In this document: positions 1-7,966 of the stretch, piece by piece
How the letters are laid out: each line of letters begins with the position of its first letter
Position numbering within the stretch: the stretch's first letter is position 1
DNA from: an uncultured Rubrobacteraceae bacterium
GTDB taxonomy: Bacteria > Actinomycetota > Rubrobacteria > Rubrobacterales > Rubrobacteraceae
Assembly (NCBI GenBank): GCA_902805985.1
Contig: CADCUW010000004.1
Coordinates: 1 to 20,617, forward strand
Reading direction: 5' to 3'
Length of the DNA stretch: 20,617 bases
The notes under the pieces: generated by a model
The model's input: the letters and a program-made list of their open reading frames with translations, nothing else
Databases searched by the model: none
What the model was told of the DNA's origin: nothing
Translations under genes and position numbers: made by a program

Positions 1-1
1 C

Positions 2-224
2 CCGGCGGAGGACCAGGACGTCGGCATCTGCGTCTGCGAGTTCGAGGCGTACTTCGGGATGGGCCAGTCGAAGGTCTCCTACCACATGAAGAAGCTCAAG
101 GAGGCCGGGCTCGCGCACGAGGAGAGACGTGGCCGGTGGAGTTTCTACTCCTTGAGCCGTGCCGCCGCCCACGGCCTGCTCGCCGAGACCGCCGACCACC
201 TGAGCCTGGACATGGAGGCCAAAG

Positions 225-232
<8 letters not shown>
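2..232 (+). CDS. arsR: ArsR-family metalloregulator, 3' part only (cut by window start)
   Basis: The reading frame is open from the window edge to a TGA at 230-232, so the N-terminus is missing. The visible 76 residues are the C-terminal half of a winged-helix ArsR/SmtB repressor. The segment ICVCEFEAYFGMGQSKVSYHMKKLKEAGL carries the CVC metal-binding pair just before the recognition helix; in ArsR proteins these cysteines bind As(III) or Sb(III) and release DNA. The beta-wing follows (EERRGRWSFYSLS). It runs directly into the first arsenate reductase, whose GTG start lies inside its last codons, so the genes are translationally coupled and the regulator is probably autoregulatory for the ars operon. 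A cadmium/lead sensor is the main alternative, but the arsC neighbours favour arsenic. Confidence 0.85.
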
Positions 233-664
<432 letters not shown>

Positions 665-668
<4 letters not shown>

Positions 669-1171
669 GGAGGCAGAAGGTGCTGTTCTTGTGTACCCAG
701 AACTCCGCGAGGAGCCAGATGGCCGAGGGGTTCTTGCGCCATCTCGCGGGCGACCGCTTCGAGGTCTACAGCGCGGGCCTGGAACCGACCGAGAGGGTCC
801 ATCCCTGCGCGGTCGAGGCGATGGGGGAGATCGGGGTAGACATCACCGATCAACGTCCGAAGAGCCTCGGGACCTATCTCGGCAAAGAGCTCTTCAACTA
901 CCTCGTCATCGTGTGCGCCCGCGCCGAGGAGCGTTGCCCCAAGACCTTCCCCAGCGTGGGGACGCGGTTCTCGTGGGTCTTCGACGACCCGCGCTCCGAC
1001 GAAAGCATCCCCTACGACTCCACGTTGGAGCGGTTCCGCCAGGTGCGGGACGAGATAGAGATCAGGGTCAGGGACTGGCTGGAGCACCCCGAGGCGGAGA
1101 TGGAGAGGCTTAGGGAGAGCCGGGAGCGCGAGAGGGAGGAACGCCTCCGGACGGCCTCTCAGCGAAGCTGA
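665..1171 (+). CDS. arsC: Thioredoxin-coupled arsenate reductase-like protein, copy 2
   Basis: A second ArsC paralogue, 168 residues, starts at a TTG that overlaps the TGA of copy 1 (TTGA junction); a GGAAGG-type ribosome site lies just upstream. Cys10 and Arg16 form the CX5R loop, Cys84 and Cys91 keep the seven-residue spacing of the redox relay, and Asp108-Pro109 is the general acid. It differs from copy 1 by an extra Cys48 and by a strongly charged C-terminal tail (about residues 140-168, rich in Arg and Glu, probably a long helix) absent from standard ArsC. Two complete ArsC proteins in one operon could reflect gene dosage, different reductant partners, or a shifted substrate for this copy. 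No arsenite pump (arsB/acr3) is visible directly downstream. Confidence 0.88.
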
Positions 1172-1209
1172 AGCCGCCGAAGATGCTCCGGATAGGAAGC
1201 CGCGAAAGT

Positions 1210-1236
1210 GGGCCTTCCGGCGGCGCCTTCCGGCCC
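1210..1236 (+). repeat. Short inverted/direct repeat between arsC2 and the UPF0060 gene
   Basis: GGGCC (1210-1214) and GGCCC (1232-1236) can pair, and the octamer CCTTCCGG occurs twice inside (1213-1220 and 1226-1233). There is no T-run after it, so a terminator is not supported; it may only be a small RNA hairpin between cotranscribed genes. Confidence 0.3.
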
Positions 1237-1293
1237 ATGAAGGTGTAACCTCCGGCCCAGGTCGTCAGGTGTTGTGGAGAGGGGTTCTCAGGG

Positions 1294-1629
1294 ATGTCGA
1301 AGTTGCTCGTCGTGGGAGCGCTGTTCATGCTGGCCGGGCTGTGTGAGATCGGAGGCGGCTACCTCGTCTGGGGGTGGGTGCGCGAGCAGAAGCCCGTGTT
1401 GTGGGCGCTGGCCGGTGCCGGGGTGCTGACGCTCTACGGTTTTGTGGCCGCCCTGCAGCCCATAGCGGAGTTCGGGAGGGTCTACGCCGCGTACGGGGGT
1501 GTCTTCATCGCCCTGGCCCTCGCCTGGGGCGTCCTCGTGGACGGTTTTCGGCCTGACCGCTACGACCTGCTCGGCGTCGTGATCTGCATCTCGGGCGTCC
1601 TGGTGATGGTTCTTCCGGCTAGAGGCTAG
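1294..1629 (+). CDS. UPF0060/YnfA-family small membrane protein
   Basis: A 111-residue protein made almost entirely of four membrane helices (roughly residues 4-26, 34-54, 62-82, 90-108). It has the family pattern ending in [16 protein letters not shown] followed by a short DG-containing loop and a last helix with a [13 protein letters not shown] pattern. Length matches E. coli YnfA (108 residues). The family resembles small multidrug resistance exporters in size and topology; export of toxic compounds has been proposed but substrates are not firm. The ATG follows a GGAGAGGGG ribosome site at 1276-1284. It is on the same strand 122 nt after arsC2, so it may be the last gene of the ars transcript. 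It converges with a decayed gene on the other strand. Confidence 0.85.
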   Translation: MSKLLVVGALFMLAGLCEIGGGYLVWGWVREQKPVLWALAGAGVLTLYGFVAALQPIAEFGRVYAAYGGVFIALALAWGVLVDGFRPDRYDLLGVVICISGVLVMVLPARG

Positions 1630-1631
1630 AC

Positions 1632-2347
1632 GGGCGCGGCCGACGCTCCCCGGCATATTCGGGTCCGCGGCGACGACCTTCACGGTATTTCTGCCCGTCG
1701 TGAGTCGGCGCGGAGTGTAAGAGAGCGCCCCATCCGAGTACCGGGTGCTGGACGCCGGAATCCGCTTGCCGGCTATGCAGAGCCTTATATCGTCCCTAAG
1801 GAGATCGTAAGGGTGGTCCATGACCCTCGCCCTTACGGCGAGTGTCCGGTCGTGGGTCGTCGCACCGGGCTTGGGCGAGACGGGGGTTACGAGCGGTGCC
1901 GTCGAGTCAGCGGCTTGCTGCTTCTCGGCTTCAAAGTAGGGGACGGAGGGTGTCCCACGGGTTCGGGAGAACGTCCGGAGTAACGTAGATCAAGCCCGCG
2001 TCCCATCCCTTGCTCGCGGCGACGTCCTGCTTCATCATCGTTGCGTCGGGTGAGTCGTAGACGAGGTGCCGGAAGCGGCCGGGATCGTAGCCCTTCACCC
2101 AGTCCGGGGCGGAGTAGGACGAGAGGTACTTTTCGTGGGAGCCCTTGAAGTTCACCACGATGTCCGAGACGGACGTGTAGCACTCGCCTGTCTGGACGCC
2201 GGGGTTGATCGCGACGACCGCCTCGTCGCCTCTGGCCTTTACGTGCTGGTTGATCTCGTCGTAGTAGGAGGTTGGGAAGTCGGCGTACTGCCAGTCGGCG
2301 TACTGCCAGTCGGCGTACTGCCAGTCGGCGACGCGACCCTGTTGCAT
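1632..2347 (-). pseudogene. Decayed spherulation-specific family 4-like secreted protein with C-terminal Ig-like domain
   Basis: Reading on the minus strand from an ATG at 2347, with GGAGG four bases upstream, the protein has features I associate with spherulin-4-like domains: VVAINPGVQTGECYTSVSDIVVNF, then WDAGLIYVTPDVLPNPWDT. The frame then closes at 1931-1933. Moving one base in the region about 1938-1950 restores sense: VPYFEAEKQQAADSTAPLV, followed by an Ig-like module (KPGATTHDRTLAVRARV to TVKVVAADPNMPG). Three defects are visible: the first half of the spherulin domain and any signal peptide are missing, there is an internal frameshift, and the C-terminal end runs into the convergent UPF0060 gene without its own stop. 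Near the start, three 15-bp copies encode ADWQY repeats. A sequencing error could explain the frameshift but not the missing N-terminal half. Confidence 0.65.
2281..2330. repeat. Tandem triplication of a 15-bp unit
   Basis: The unit CGGCGTACTGCCAGT occurs three times without any difference (2281-2295, 2296-2310, 2311-2325), followed by a partial CGGCG. Because 15 is divisible by three, it keeps frame on the minus strand and encodes repeated ADWQY. Identical copies suggest a recent slippage event inside the decayed spherulin-like gene. Confidence 0.9.
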
Positions 2348-2350
2348 ACC

Positions 2351-2364
2351 ACCTCCACGGAGGT
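2351..2364. repeat. Small perfect inverted repeat upstream of the spherulin-like remnant
   Basis: ACCTCC and GGAGGT are separated by AC. On the minus strand one arm supplies the GGAGG ribosome-binding site for the ATG at 2347, so folding could hide it. It could equally be chance. Confidence 0.35.
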
Positions 2365-2412
2365 TTAAAGAGAACACCCTCTATAACACACGCCCCGCCC
2401 CGGCCCCCTTGC

Positions 2413-2418
2413 TATCAT
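2413..2418 (+). promoter_or_regulatory. Possible -10 element for tadA (leaderless start)
   Basis: TATCAT lies seven bases before the GTG proposed as the tadA start, which is the distance expected between a -10 box and the first transcribed base. No Shine-Dalgarno sequence precedes the GTG and no clear -35 box is seen. This combination suggests a leaderless mRNA, a common arrangement in Actinobacteria. The call rests on spacing alone. Confidence 0.35.
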
Positions 2419-2425
2419 CGGCCCC

Positions 2426-2944
2426 GTGTCATACAGACCACTTACCGCCGCCGAGCAGACCGACCTCGCCATGATGCGCCGCGCCCTGCTCGCAGCCGAG
2501 GAGGCGGCCGCCAGAGGAGAGGTTCCCGTGGGAGCCGTGATAGCCAGGGGAGAAGAGGTCCTCGCCGTCGCCGCCAACGAACGCGAGACGACCGGCGACC
2601 CCACGGCCCACGCCGAGCTCCTCGCCATCCGCGAGGCCGCGAACTCTCTGGGCGGCTGGCGCCTCCCCGGCTGCACCCTCTACGCCACCCTCGAACCCTG
2701 CCCGATGTGCGCCGGCGCCGCCCACGCCGCCCGCCTGGACCGCCTCGTCTACGCAGCCCCCGACCCCAAGGCCGGCTACGCCGGCACCCTTCACGACGTC
2801 CCCCGTGACCCCCGCCTCAACCACACCATCGCCGTTCACCGCGGCCTCCTCGAAAAAGAGGCCGCCGACCTGCTCCGCTCTTTCTTCAAAGACCGCCGCA
2901 AACGGCCCCCAGAGCCCCCCGGGCACCCACCCACCCCGGGCTAA
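2426..2944 (+). CDS. tadA: tRNA-specific adenosine deaminase TadA
   Basis: A 172-residue cytosolic deaminase that converts the wobble adenosine of tRNA-Arg(ACG) to inosine. The zinc site is complete: His62-Ala-Glu64, with Glu64 the proton shuttle, and Pro91-Cys92-Pro-Met-Cys95. The typical stretches GEVPVGAVI (31-39) and DPTAHAELLAIREAA (58-72) are present, as is the C-terminal pattern around LLRSFFKDRRK; the last 15 residues are a proline-rich tail. A free cytosine deaminase is less likely given the TadA-type core. The start is GTG 2426; an ATG at 2471 would also leave the catalytic core intact. It stands alone, divergent from the decayed spherulin-like gene and followed by a long AT-rich spacer. 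Confidence 0.93.
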   Translation: MSYRPLTAAEQTDLAMMRRALLAAEEAAARGEVPVGAVIARGEEVLAVAANERETTGDPTAHAELLAIREAANSLGGWRLPGCTLYATLEPCPMCAGAAHAARLDRLVYAAPDPKAGYAGTLHDVPRDPRLNHTIAVHRGLLEKEAADLLRSFFKDRRKRPPEPPGHPPTPG

Positions 2945-3087
2945 CGCAGCGCTAGAAGATCTACCTGAAGTTTACGTACAAGCTTATTAGAGTAGTAATC
3001 TTAGGCTCAAGCGTTAGTGCAGGCCGACGATTCCACCTGAACGTCAAGGTGCGTGATTTGCGGCATATTCGGCTTTTTCGTCCCTTG

Positions 3088-3111
3088 TTGAAAAATTCTT
3101 TGAAAAATCTT
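3088..3111. repeat. Direct repeat TTGAAAAATTCTT / TTGAAAAATCTT in the nrdR leader
   Basis: TTGAAAAATTCTT at 3088-3100 and TTGAAAAATCTT at 3100-3111 are nearly identical and start 12 bp apart, about one helical turn. Such phased A-tracts could bend DNA or bind a regulator of the nrdR-nrdJ transcript. The role is inferred. Confidence 0.45.
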
Positions 3112-3168
3112 GCAGGCCGGTTGCGCCGTGTCGATTCCGCTTAACAAAAGGGAGTCGGGCGTTTACGG

Positions 3169-3198
3169 TTGAGTCAACCTGAAGTTAAGGTGTATTTA
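3169..3198 (+). promoter_or_regulatory. Candidate promoter for nrdR-nrdJ
   Basis: TTGAGT (3169-3174) and TATTTA (3193-3198) are separated by 18 bp, close to sigma-70-type spacing, and lie 82 bp before the nrdR ATG. In a G+C-rich genome this AT-rich pair stands out, but it is a pattern match only. Confidence 0.35.
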
Positions 3199-3279
3199 AG
3201 GTCTGTTGCGTTCGGAAAATGTGGTGTGCTAGGTTTTCGCGGTACCAGATATGGTGTTGGAGCGACGGGGGTCGTGAGA

Positions 3280-3750
3280 ATGCAGTGTCCGTACTGTGAT
3301 TTCGAAGATACAAAGGTCATAGATTCGCGGCTCTCGGAGACGAAGGACGCCGTGCGCCGGCGTCGGGAGTGCCTCTCGTGCGAGAAGAGGTTCACCACGT
3401 ACGAGCGTCGTGAGCCCTTGCGGCTCATGGTCTTAAAGAGGGACGGGGTAAAGGAGCCGTTCGAGCGGGAGAAGTTGAGGAGCGGTCTCCTTAAGGCCTG
3501 CGCCAAGCAGCAGGTCACCGACGAGCAGGTCGAGTTGATAGTGGACGAGATCGAGGCCGAGCTGCGCGAGCGGCGGCGGCACGAGGTGACGTCGCGCCGG
3601 CTCGGGGACATGGTGCTCGTCCGGCTCAGGCGGATGGACATGGTAGCCTACCTGCGCTTCGCCTCCGTCTACCGGCAGTACACGGACGTCGACCAGTTCC
3701 GCACCGAGCTCGTGCGTCTGGCCGGATCGGGGATCGGCAACGGTAGGTAA
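3280..3750 (+). CDS. nrdR: Transcriptional repressor NrdR
   Basis: NrdR senses the ATP/dATP balance and represses ribonucleotide reductase genes. The 156-residue product starting MQCPYC has the N-terminal zinc ribbon (Cys3, Cys6, Cys31, Cys34) with the family signature DTKVIDSR and [18 protein letters not shown]. It is followed by an ATP-cone domain (about residues 46-136) that begins with MVLKRDG and continues through [15 protein letters not shown] chose ATG 3280 because virtually all NrdR proteins begin at this motif; an upstream TTG would add 37 atypical residues and overlap the candidate promoter. It precedes nrdJ by 94 nt on the same strand, the usual regulator-target neighbourhood, so the operon is probably autoregulated. 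Confidence 0.95.
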   Translation: MQCPYCDFEDTKVIDSRLSETKDAVRRRRECLSCEKRFTTYERREPLRLMVLKRDGVKEPFEREKLRSGLLKACAKQQVTDEQVELIVDEIEAELRERRRHEVTSRRLGDMVLVRLRRMDMVAYLRFASVYRQYTDVDQFRTELVRLAGSGIGNGR

Positions 3751-3850
3751 GAGGTAAATAGCAGGGCCCGGCGGATCTTCTGGGGAGGGTTCGCCGGTCG
3801 AATACGTCGATGTAACAAGAAGAACGAGCGGTAGAATTGGGAGGATGAGT

Positions 3851-6163
3851 ATGGAGGTAGACCGTAACAGGTTGGCGGCAGGCATAGAACTCACGGAGAA
3901 CGCGGTCGCCGTTCTCAAGAAGCGCTATCTCAAGAAGAACGAGCGCGGAGAGGCGATCGAGGAGCCCATCGACATGTTCCTGCGCGTCGCGGGGAACATC
4001 GCCGAGGGCGAGTTCCGGTTCAACGAGGGCGAAGAGGCCCAGCGGCTCTACGAAGAGTCCAGGGAGAGGTTCCTCGGGATCATGCTCTCCAGGAAGTTCA
4101 TGCCGAACTCGCCGACCCTCATGAACGCCGGGCGCGAGCTGCAGCAGCTCTCCGCCTGCTTCGTGCTGCCGGTCGAGGACTCCATAGACGGCATCTACGA
4201 CACCCTCAAGCACCAGGCCATCATCCACAAGTCCGGCGGCGGCACGGGCTTCGGCTTCAGCCGCCTGCGCCCCAAGAACGATCTCGTGCAGAGCACGATG
4301 GGCGTGTCTTCCGGGCCGGTCTCGTTCATGGCGATCTACGACGCCTCGACGGACAAGATCAAGCAGGGCGGCACCAGGCGCGGGGCGAACATGGGCATCC
4401 TCAGGGTCGACCACCCGGACGTCGAGGAGTTCATCGAGTGCAAGCGCGAGAACGACCAGATCAACAACTTCAACATCTCGGTTGCGATCACCGACGACTT
4501 TATGGAGGCCGTCGGGGCCGACCGTGACTTCGAGCTCAAGAACCCGCGCGACGGCGAGGTCATAAAGACCGTTCGCGCGAAGGACCTCTTCCGCAAGATA
4601 GTAGAGGGGGCGTGGCTCAACGGCGAGCCGGGCGTCGTCTTTATAGACAAGATCAACGGCGACAACCCGACCCCGCAGTTCCCGATCGAGGCGACCAACC
4701 CCTGCTCCGAGGCGCACCTGCCCGCCTACGACTCTTGCAACCTGGGCTCGATCAACCTGGAGCGGTTCTACCGGGAGGAGACCGGGGACGTCGACTGGGA
4801 GGACCTGCGCGAGACGGTCCACACCGCGATCCGCTTCCTCGACAACGTGATCGAGCAGAACAACTACCCGCTGCCCGAGATCGACGCGATGAGCCGCGGC
4901 AACCGCCGCATAGGCCTCGGCGTGATGGGTTTCGCCGACCTCCTCATCAAGCTCGGCATCACCTACGACTCGAACGAGGGCCTCGCTTTTGCGGAGAAGG
5001 TGATGAAGTTCGTGGACGACGAGGCGTGGGAGGAGAGCCGCAGCCTCGCCGACGAGCGCGGCGTGATGCCGAACTTCGAGGGCTCCCGCCACGAGCTGCG
5101 CGGCGACAGGGTCCGTAACGCGACCGTCACCACCATCGCCCCCACGGGCACCATCTCCATGATCGCCGGCTGCTCGGGCGGCATCGAGCCGCTCTTCGCC
5201 GTCGCCTTCATGCGCCGCCAGGCCGACATGGAGATGCCGGACGTCAACCCCGAGTTCGTGAAGCTCGCCAAAGAGAGGGGCTTCTACTCCGAGGGCCTGA
5301 TGAAGAAGGTCGCCGAGCACGGCTCCGTGCGCGACGTTGAGGAGGTGCCGGCCGATCTGCGCAGCGTGTGGGTCACCTCGCACGACATAAGCAGCGAGTG
5401 GCACGTCAGGATGCAGGCGGCGTTCCAGAAGTACACCTCGATGGGGATATCCAAGACCATCAACCTCCCGAACGACGCGTCTGTCGAGGACGTCGAGGAC
5501 GCCTACATGCAGGCCTTCGCGACCAACTGCAAGGGCATCGCGGTCTACCGCGACGGCTCCCGCGACGCCCAGGTCCTCTCCACCGGCAAGACCGCCGGCG
5601 AGAAGCCGACCATGACGCCCGCCTCCCCCGAGGCCCCGACCTCCCCCGCGGTCACGCCGCCCGCGGCGACGCCGGCGGACAACGGGCCGCGGTTCAACTC
5701 GCTGGCCGAGGCTAGGAACGGCAGGCCGCGGACGCTCACGGGCGTCACCAAGAAGATCCAGACCGGCCACGGCCCGCTCTACGTCACGATGAACGACGAC
5801 GAGTTCGGCCCCAGGGAGTGCTTCGTGATCCTCGGCAAGCCCGGCGGCACGGCGGCGGCCTTCTCGGACGCCCTCGGGCGTATGATCTCGCTGGCCATGA
5901 CCCACGGCGCCTCGCCCGCCGAGCTGGTCCACCAGCTGCGCGGCATCCAGGACGGCCACCCGGCCGGCGTCGGACCTGCCGCTACTCTCTCGGTCCCCGA
6001 CGGCGTGGCGAAGGCGATGAGCGAGCACTACCTGATCGAGGACAGCCTGCCCGACACCCGCGAGCTCCCCATCATAGGGGCCTGCCCTGACTGCGCGAGC
6101 GGCCTGACCCGCCAGGAGGGCTGCGTGGTCTGCCACTCCTGCGGCTACTCCAAGTGTAGCTAG
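3851..6163 (+). CDS. nrdJ: Adenosylcobalamin-dependent (class II) ribonucleotide reductase
   Basis: This enzyme reduces ribonucleotides to deoxyribonucleotides with a radical generated by B12. Residue numbers here count from an ATG at 3845. The redox cysteine pair is Cys105 (LSACFVLP) and Cys298 ([11 protein letters not shown]). The radical-site segment is NPCSE, with Cys287 and Glu289. A Thr/Pro/Ala-rich linker (about 580-620) leads to a TSCPD-type domain, and the tail is zinc-ribbon-like: CPDC, then [12 protein letters not shown]. The start is most likely ATG 3851, because the GGGAGG at 3839-3844 is six bases from it but directly abuts ATG 3845; the two versions differ by two residues. The B12 requirement fits oxygen-independent dNTP synthesis. 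Possible terminators follow at 6187-6245. Confidence 0.95.
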   Translation: MEVDRNRLAAGIELTENAVAVLKKRYLKKNERGEAIEEPIDMFLRVAGNIAEGEFRFNEGEEAQRLYEESRERFLGIMLSRKFMPNSPTLMNAGRELQQLSACFVLPVEDSIDGIYDTLKHQAIIHKSGGGTGFGFSRLRPKNDLVQSTMGVSSGPVSFMAIYDASTDKIKQGGTRRGANMGILRVDHPDVEEFIECKRENDQINNFNISVAITDDFMEAVGADRDFELKNPRDGEVIKTVRAKDLFRKIVEGAWLNGEPGVVFIDKINGDNPTPQFPIEATNPCSEAHLPAYDSCNLGSINLERFYREETGDVDWEDLRETVHTAIRFLDNVIEQNNYPLPEIDAMSRGNRRIGLGVMGFADLLIKLGITYDSNEGLAFAEKVMKFVDDEAWEESRSLADERGVMPNFEGSRHELRGDRVRNATVTTIAPTGTISMIAGCSGGIEPLFAVAFMRRQADMEMPDVNPEFVKLAKERGFYSEGLMKKVAEHGSVRDVEEVPADLRSVWVTSHDISSEWHVRMQAAFQKYTSMGISKTINLPNDASVEDVEDAYMQAFATNCKGIAVYRDGSRDAQVLSTGKTAGEKPTMTPASPEAPTSPAVTPPAATPADNGPRFNSLAEARNGRPRTLTGVTKKIQTGHGPLYVTMNDDEFGPRECFVILGKPGGTAAAFSDALGRMISLAMTHGASPAELVHQLRGIQDGHPAGVGPAATLSVPDGVAKAMSEHYLIEDSLPDTRELPIIGACPDCASGLTRQEGCVVCHSCGYSKCS

Positions 6164-6186
6164 AAGACCCGGCTCAAGCGGCCTGA

Positions 6187-6220
6187 GAGGGGCGGACCTA
6201 CCCGGTCCACCCCTCTTTTT
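6187..6220 (+). terminator. Rho-independent terminator after nrdJ
   Basis: Two 12-base arms (6187-6198 and 6204-6215) pair with a single mismatch around a five-base loop, and TTTTT follows at 6216-6220. It sits 24 nt after the nrdJ stop. It also overlaps the last codons of the convergent transporter gene, whose stop is at 6198-6200. Confidence 0.8.
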
Positions 6221-7157
6221 GCGTCCCCGGCTCTCCGGGGCTTTTGCGGTCGAGGGCCTGGTCGGCGAAGGAGGCCGGGTCTTCTGAGGGCTCCACGTGG
6301 ACGAAGAAGGTGCTCTGGGGAAGTTGCTGAGCGATGTCGCCCTCTATCTCCTCGGCGAGGTCGTGGCCCCGCTTCACGGTCCAATCGCCCGGCACGAGCA
6401 CGTGCATGGAGATGAAGCGGCGCTGGCCGGCCGAGCGGGTGCGGACGGCGTGGAAGCGGGTGCCCCTCTCCTCGTAGCGGGAGAGGATCTTCTGGATCTT
6501 GGTCTGGTCCTCGGCCGGCAGCGCCCGGTCCAGCAAGCCCTGCCCGGTGTCGCGCAGGAGCCTGACGCCGGTCCAGACGATGTTGGCGGCGACGAGCAGG
6601 GCGATCAGGGGGTCGAGGGCGAGCCAGCCCGTGAGCCCGACGAGCACGATGCCGAGCACCACGCCCACCGAGGTCCAGACGTCGGTGAGCAGGTGCCTGG
6701 CGTCGGCCTCGAGGGTTATGGAGCGCAGGCGGCGGCCGGCGCGCAGGATGACGAGGGCTATCCCGCCGTTGATCGCCGCCGCTACGAGCGTGACGGCGAG
6801 ACCGATCCCGACGTTCTGCAACGGCTCGGGCTCGAACAACCGGGGCACCGCCGTAGCCGCGATCCAACCGGCCGCGATCAGGATGAGCGCGCTCTCCAGG
6901 CCGCTTGAGAAGTACTCGGCCTTGTTGTGCCCGAAGGCGTGCTCCTCGTCCGGCGGCCTGGCCGCGAGCGTGAGCGCCCACAGCGCCGTGATCGCCGCCA
7001 CCAGGTTGACCACGGACTCCGCCGCGTCGGAGAACAACCCGACGGATCCCGTCAACAGGTACGCCCCGAACTTGAGCCCGATGGTGACCACCGCAGCCGC
7101 AATGGACAGCACCGCGTAGAACCGGGCGGACCGGCCGCCCGCAACAACCTCCGTCAA
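6198..7157 (-). CDS. Cation diffusion facilitator (CDF) family metal efflux transporter
   Basis: A 319-residue inner-membrane metal/proton antiporter with about six helices and a C-terminal cytoplasmic domain (about 215-300). Family marks are [16 protein letters not shown] in helix 2, [15 protein letters not shown] (71-85) and [17 protein letters not shown] in helix 5. The residues at the usual transport-site positions are Glu47 and Asn51 in helix 2 and His155 and Asp159 in helix 5, instead of the His/Asp or Asp/Asp pair of zinc or iron CDF proteins in helix 2, so the metal cannot be assigned. The start is TTG 7157, with GGAGG seven bases upstream; an ATG nearer the ribosome site lies in a different frame that lacks CDF motifs. 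The C-terminal tail is polar and overlaps nrdJ terminator DNA. Confidence 0.9.
   Translation of the reverse strand: MTEVVAGGRSARFYAVLSIAAAVVTIGLKFGAYLLTGSVGLFSDAAESVVNLVAAITALWALTLAARPPDEEHAFGHNKAEYFSSGLESALILIAAGWIAATAVPRLFEPEPLQNVGIGLAVTLVAAAINGGIALVILRAGRRLRSITLEADARHLLTDVWTSVGVVLGIVLVGLTGWLALDPLIALLVAANIVWTGVRLLRDTGQGLLDRALPAEDQTKIQKILSRYEERGTRFHAVRTRSAGQRRFISMHVLVPGDWTVKRGHDLAEEIEGDIAQQLPQSTFFVHVEPSEDPASFADQALDRKSPGEPGTQKEGWTG
6225..6245 (+). terminator. Second hairpin with short T-run, possible back-up terminator
   Basis: CCCCGG (6225-6230), CTCT loop, CCGGGG (6235-6240), then CTTTT. It follows the first terminator by only four bases and lies wholly inside the coding end of the convergent transporter gene. 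The T-run is short, so it may be only a secondary stop. Confidence 0.5.
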
Positions 7158-7588
7158 GACTCATCCTCCGAGGGGACCATCAAAGACCCCGCCACCAACT
7201 TCTCCAGACGACGTAGACCGACTCACCGGAGCGATCAGGCCCAATACCTACCACAAACAACCGCCCCGGACCCCGACCCGAACTGCACGAATCCCCCAGC
7301 ACTACGATTAACCCTAAACCATATAGTGAGTCTGAGGACGCGCCAGACGCATCAAGCACGGCCGGCGCGATATTGAATCGAAGCGTCCTAATGCCTGGTT
7401 TTGCAGCATTTATGTCCGCCGGGAGGCGCTGCGAAGGTCGAGGCAGGCGTGAGGCGTGAGCAGCGACGAAGCAGCCACCATCACTCTAAACCACAAGTTC
7501 AATGTTGTTCTGCCCCGTCGGGCAGCATCTGACGAATAGATCTGACAGGCGGTTGAAGGGAGAGGGTCTAGTGGATAAACTCCCTCGC
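7158..7588. other. 431-bp stretch without a recognisable gene, upstream of tRNA-Ser
   Basis: No reading frame here resembles a known protein. It should hold the promoter of the CDF gene (minus) and of tRNA-Ser (plus), but no convincing -35/-10 pair was found for either. A perfect hairpin CTGCCC-CGTC-GGGCAG lies at 7510-7525 without a T-run. Composition is less G-rich than coding DNA. It may be decayed sequence next to a tRNA gene. Confidence 0.4.
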
Positions 7589-7678
7589 GGAGAGGTGGCA
7601 GAGCGGTTGAATGCGGCGGTCTCGAAAACCGTTATGTCGGTAAACCCGGCATCGGGGGTTCGAATCCCCCCCTCTCCG
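7589..7678 (+). tRNA. tRNA-Ser with anticodon CGA
   Basis: Acceptor arms GGAGAGG (7589-7595) and CCTCTCC (7671-7677) pair perfectly, with the serine-typical discriminator G at 7678. The anticodon loop CTCGAAA (7621-7627) gives anticodon CGA, reading UCG. A long variable arm, TGTCGG paired with CCGGCA, marks a class II tRNA, and the T arm is GGGGG-TTCGAAT-CCCCC. The 3' CCA is not encoded (CGC follows), so it must be added by nucleotidyltransferase. Confidence 0.97.
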
Positions 7679-7966
7679 CGCCGCCGGGTGCGCCACGGAG
7701 CACGATCCGGCCAACGTCTCCGCTTTCAGTACGTCCCCTTCGAGGAATTTCAGCACGGCGCGCCTCTCAGCACGCAGCCTGACGGCCGCTATCAGCGCGC
7801 CGTCTGTGGGCGTTACGCTTCGCGACCCGTACCGTCGCGCCATGCGCGGCCAGGTCCAGCTCCGCGCGGCCGAAGGTGGGGAGCCCGAAAGGGCGCAGCG
7901 TGCTGGCCGCCCCAACGGCGTATCATATCCGGCTGTGAGTTCGTTCCATCGACAGGTCGGTCGGCT
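7679..7966. other. Spacer between tRNA-Ser and the GT87 gene
   Basis: This 288-bp stretch is G+C-rich and open in several frames, but none gives a recognisable protein. A minus-strand frame starting at about 7843 reads MARRYGSRSV and could be a small or decayed gene; I cannot support it. TATCAT at 7921-7926 may be a -10 box for the gene at 7967. No repeat of the tRNA 3' end, as left by an integrating element, was found. Confidence 0.35.

Larger units (their letters stand above)
2945..3279 (+). other. AT-rich intergenic leader between tadA and nrdR
   Basis: This 335-bp stretch is clearly poorer in G+C than everything around it and no gene is convincing in it. It holds a near-perfect direct repeat (3088-3111), a promoter-like pair (3169-3198), and a weak inverted repeat CACCT/AGGTG (3034-3051). 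I looked for a cobalamin riboswitch (B12 box) and for a 16-bp NrdR-box palindrome, since the genes downstream are nrdR and a B12-dependent reductase, and saw neither. A TTG at 3169 opens a longer in-frame version of nrdR, but the added residues do not resemble the family. Confidence 0.5.

Noticed and set aside
1288..1821. Separate 177-residue minus-strand gene overlapping the UPF0060 gene
   Set aside because: Only the first 60 or so residues look real, as the Ig-like end of the decayed spherulin-like gene; the rest is antisense to the UPF0060 gene.
3169..3279. Longer NrdR with 37 extra N-terminal residues
   Set aside because: NrdR proteins begin at the zinc-ribbon motif and the extension is atypical AT-rich leader sequence.
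3626..6136. Very long (836 residues) minus-strand open frame opposite nrdJ
   Set aside because: It is antisense to a clear class II reductase, has an amino-acid composition typical of reverse-complement G+C-rich coding DNA, and shows no family motif.
6160..7164. Alternative 334-residue minus-strand frame starting at the ATG nearest the CDF ribosome site
   Set aside because: It lacks all CDF motifs and hydrophobic helices; the correct frame starts at TTG 7157 with good spacing.
7441..7495. SRP RNA (ffs) fragment, because GAAGCAGCCA occurs at 7468-7477 near tRNA-Ser
   Set aside because: The conserved GGAA-type tetraloop and flanking stem of the signal recognition particle RNA are not present.
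7587..7680. Integration site (att) at the tRNA-Ser gene
   Set aside because: No second copy of the tRNA 3' end and no integrase occur in the window.
7502..7966. Upstream extension of the GT87 open frame through tRNA-Ser
   Set aside because: The frame reads across a complete tRNA gene and the added residues lack any domain; the start is set at GTG 7967.
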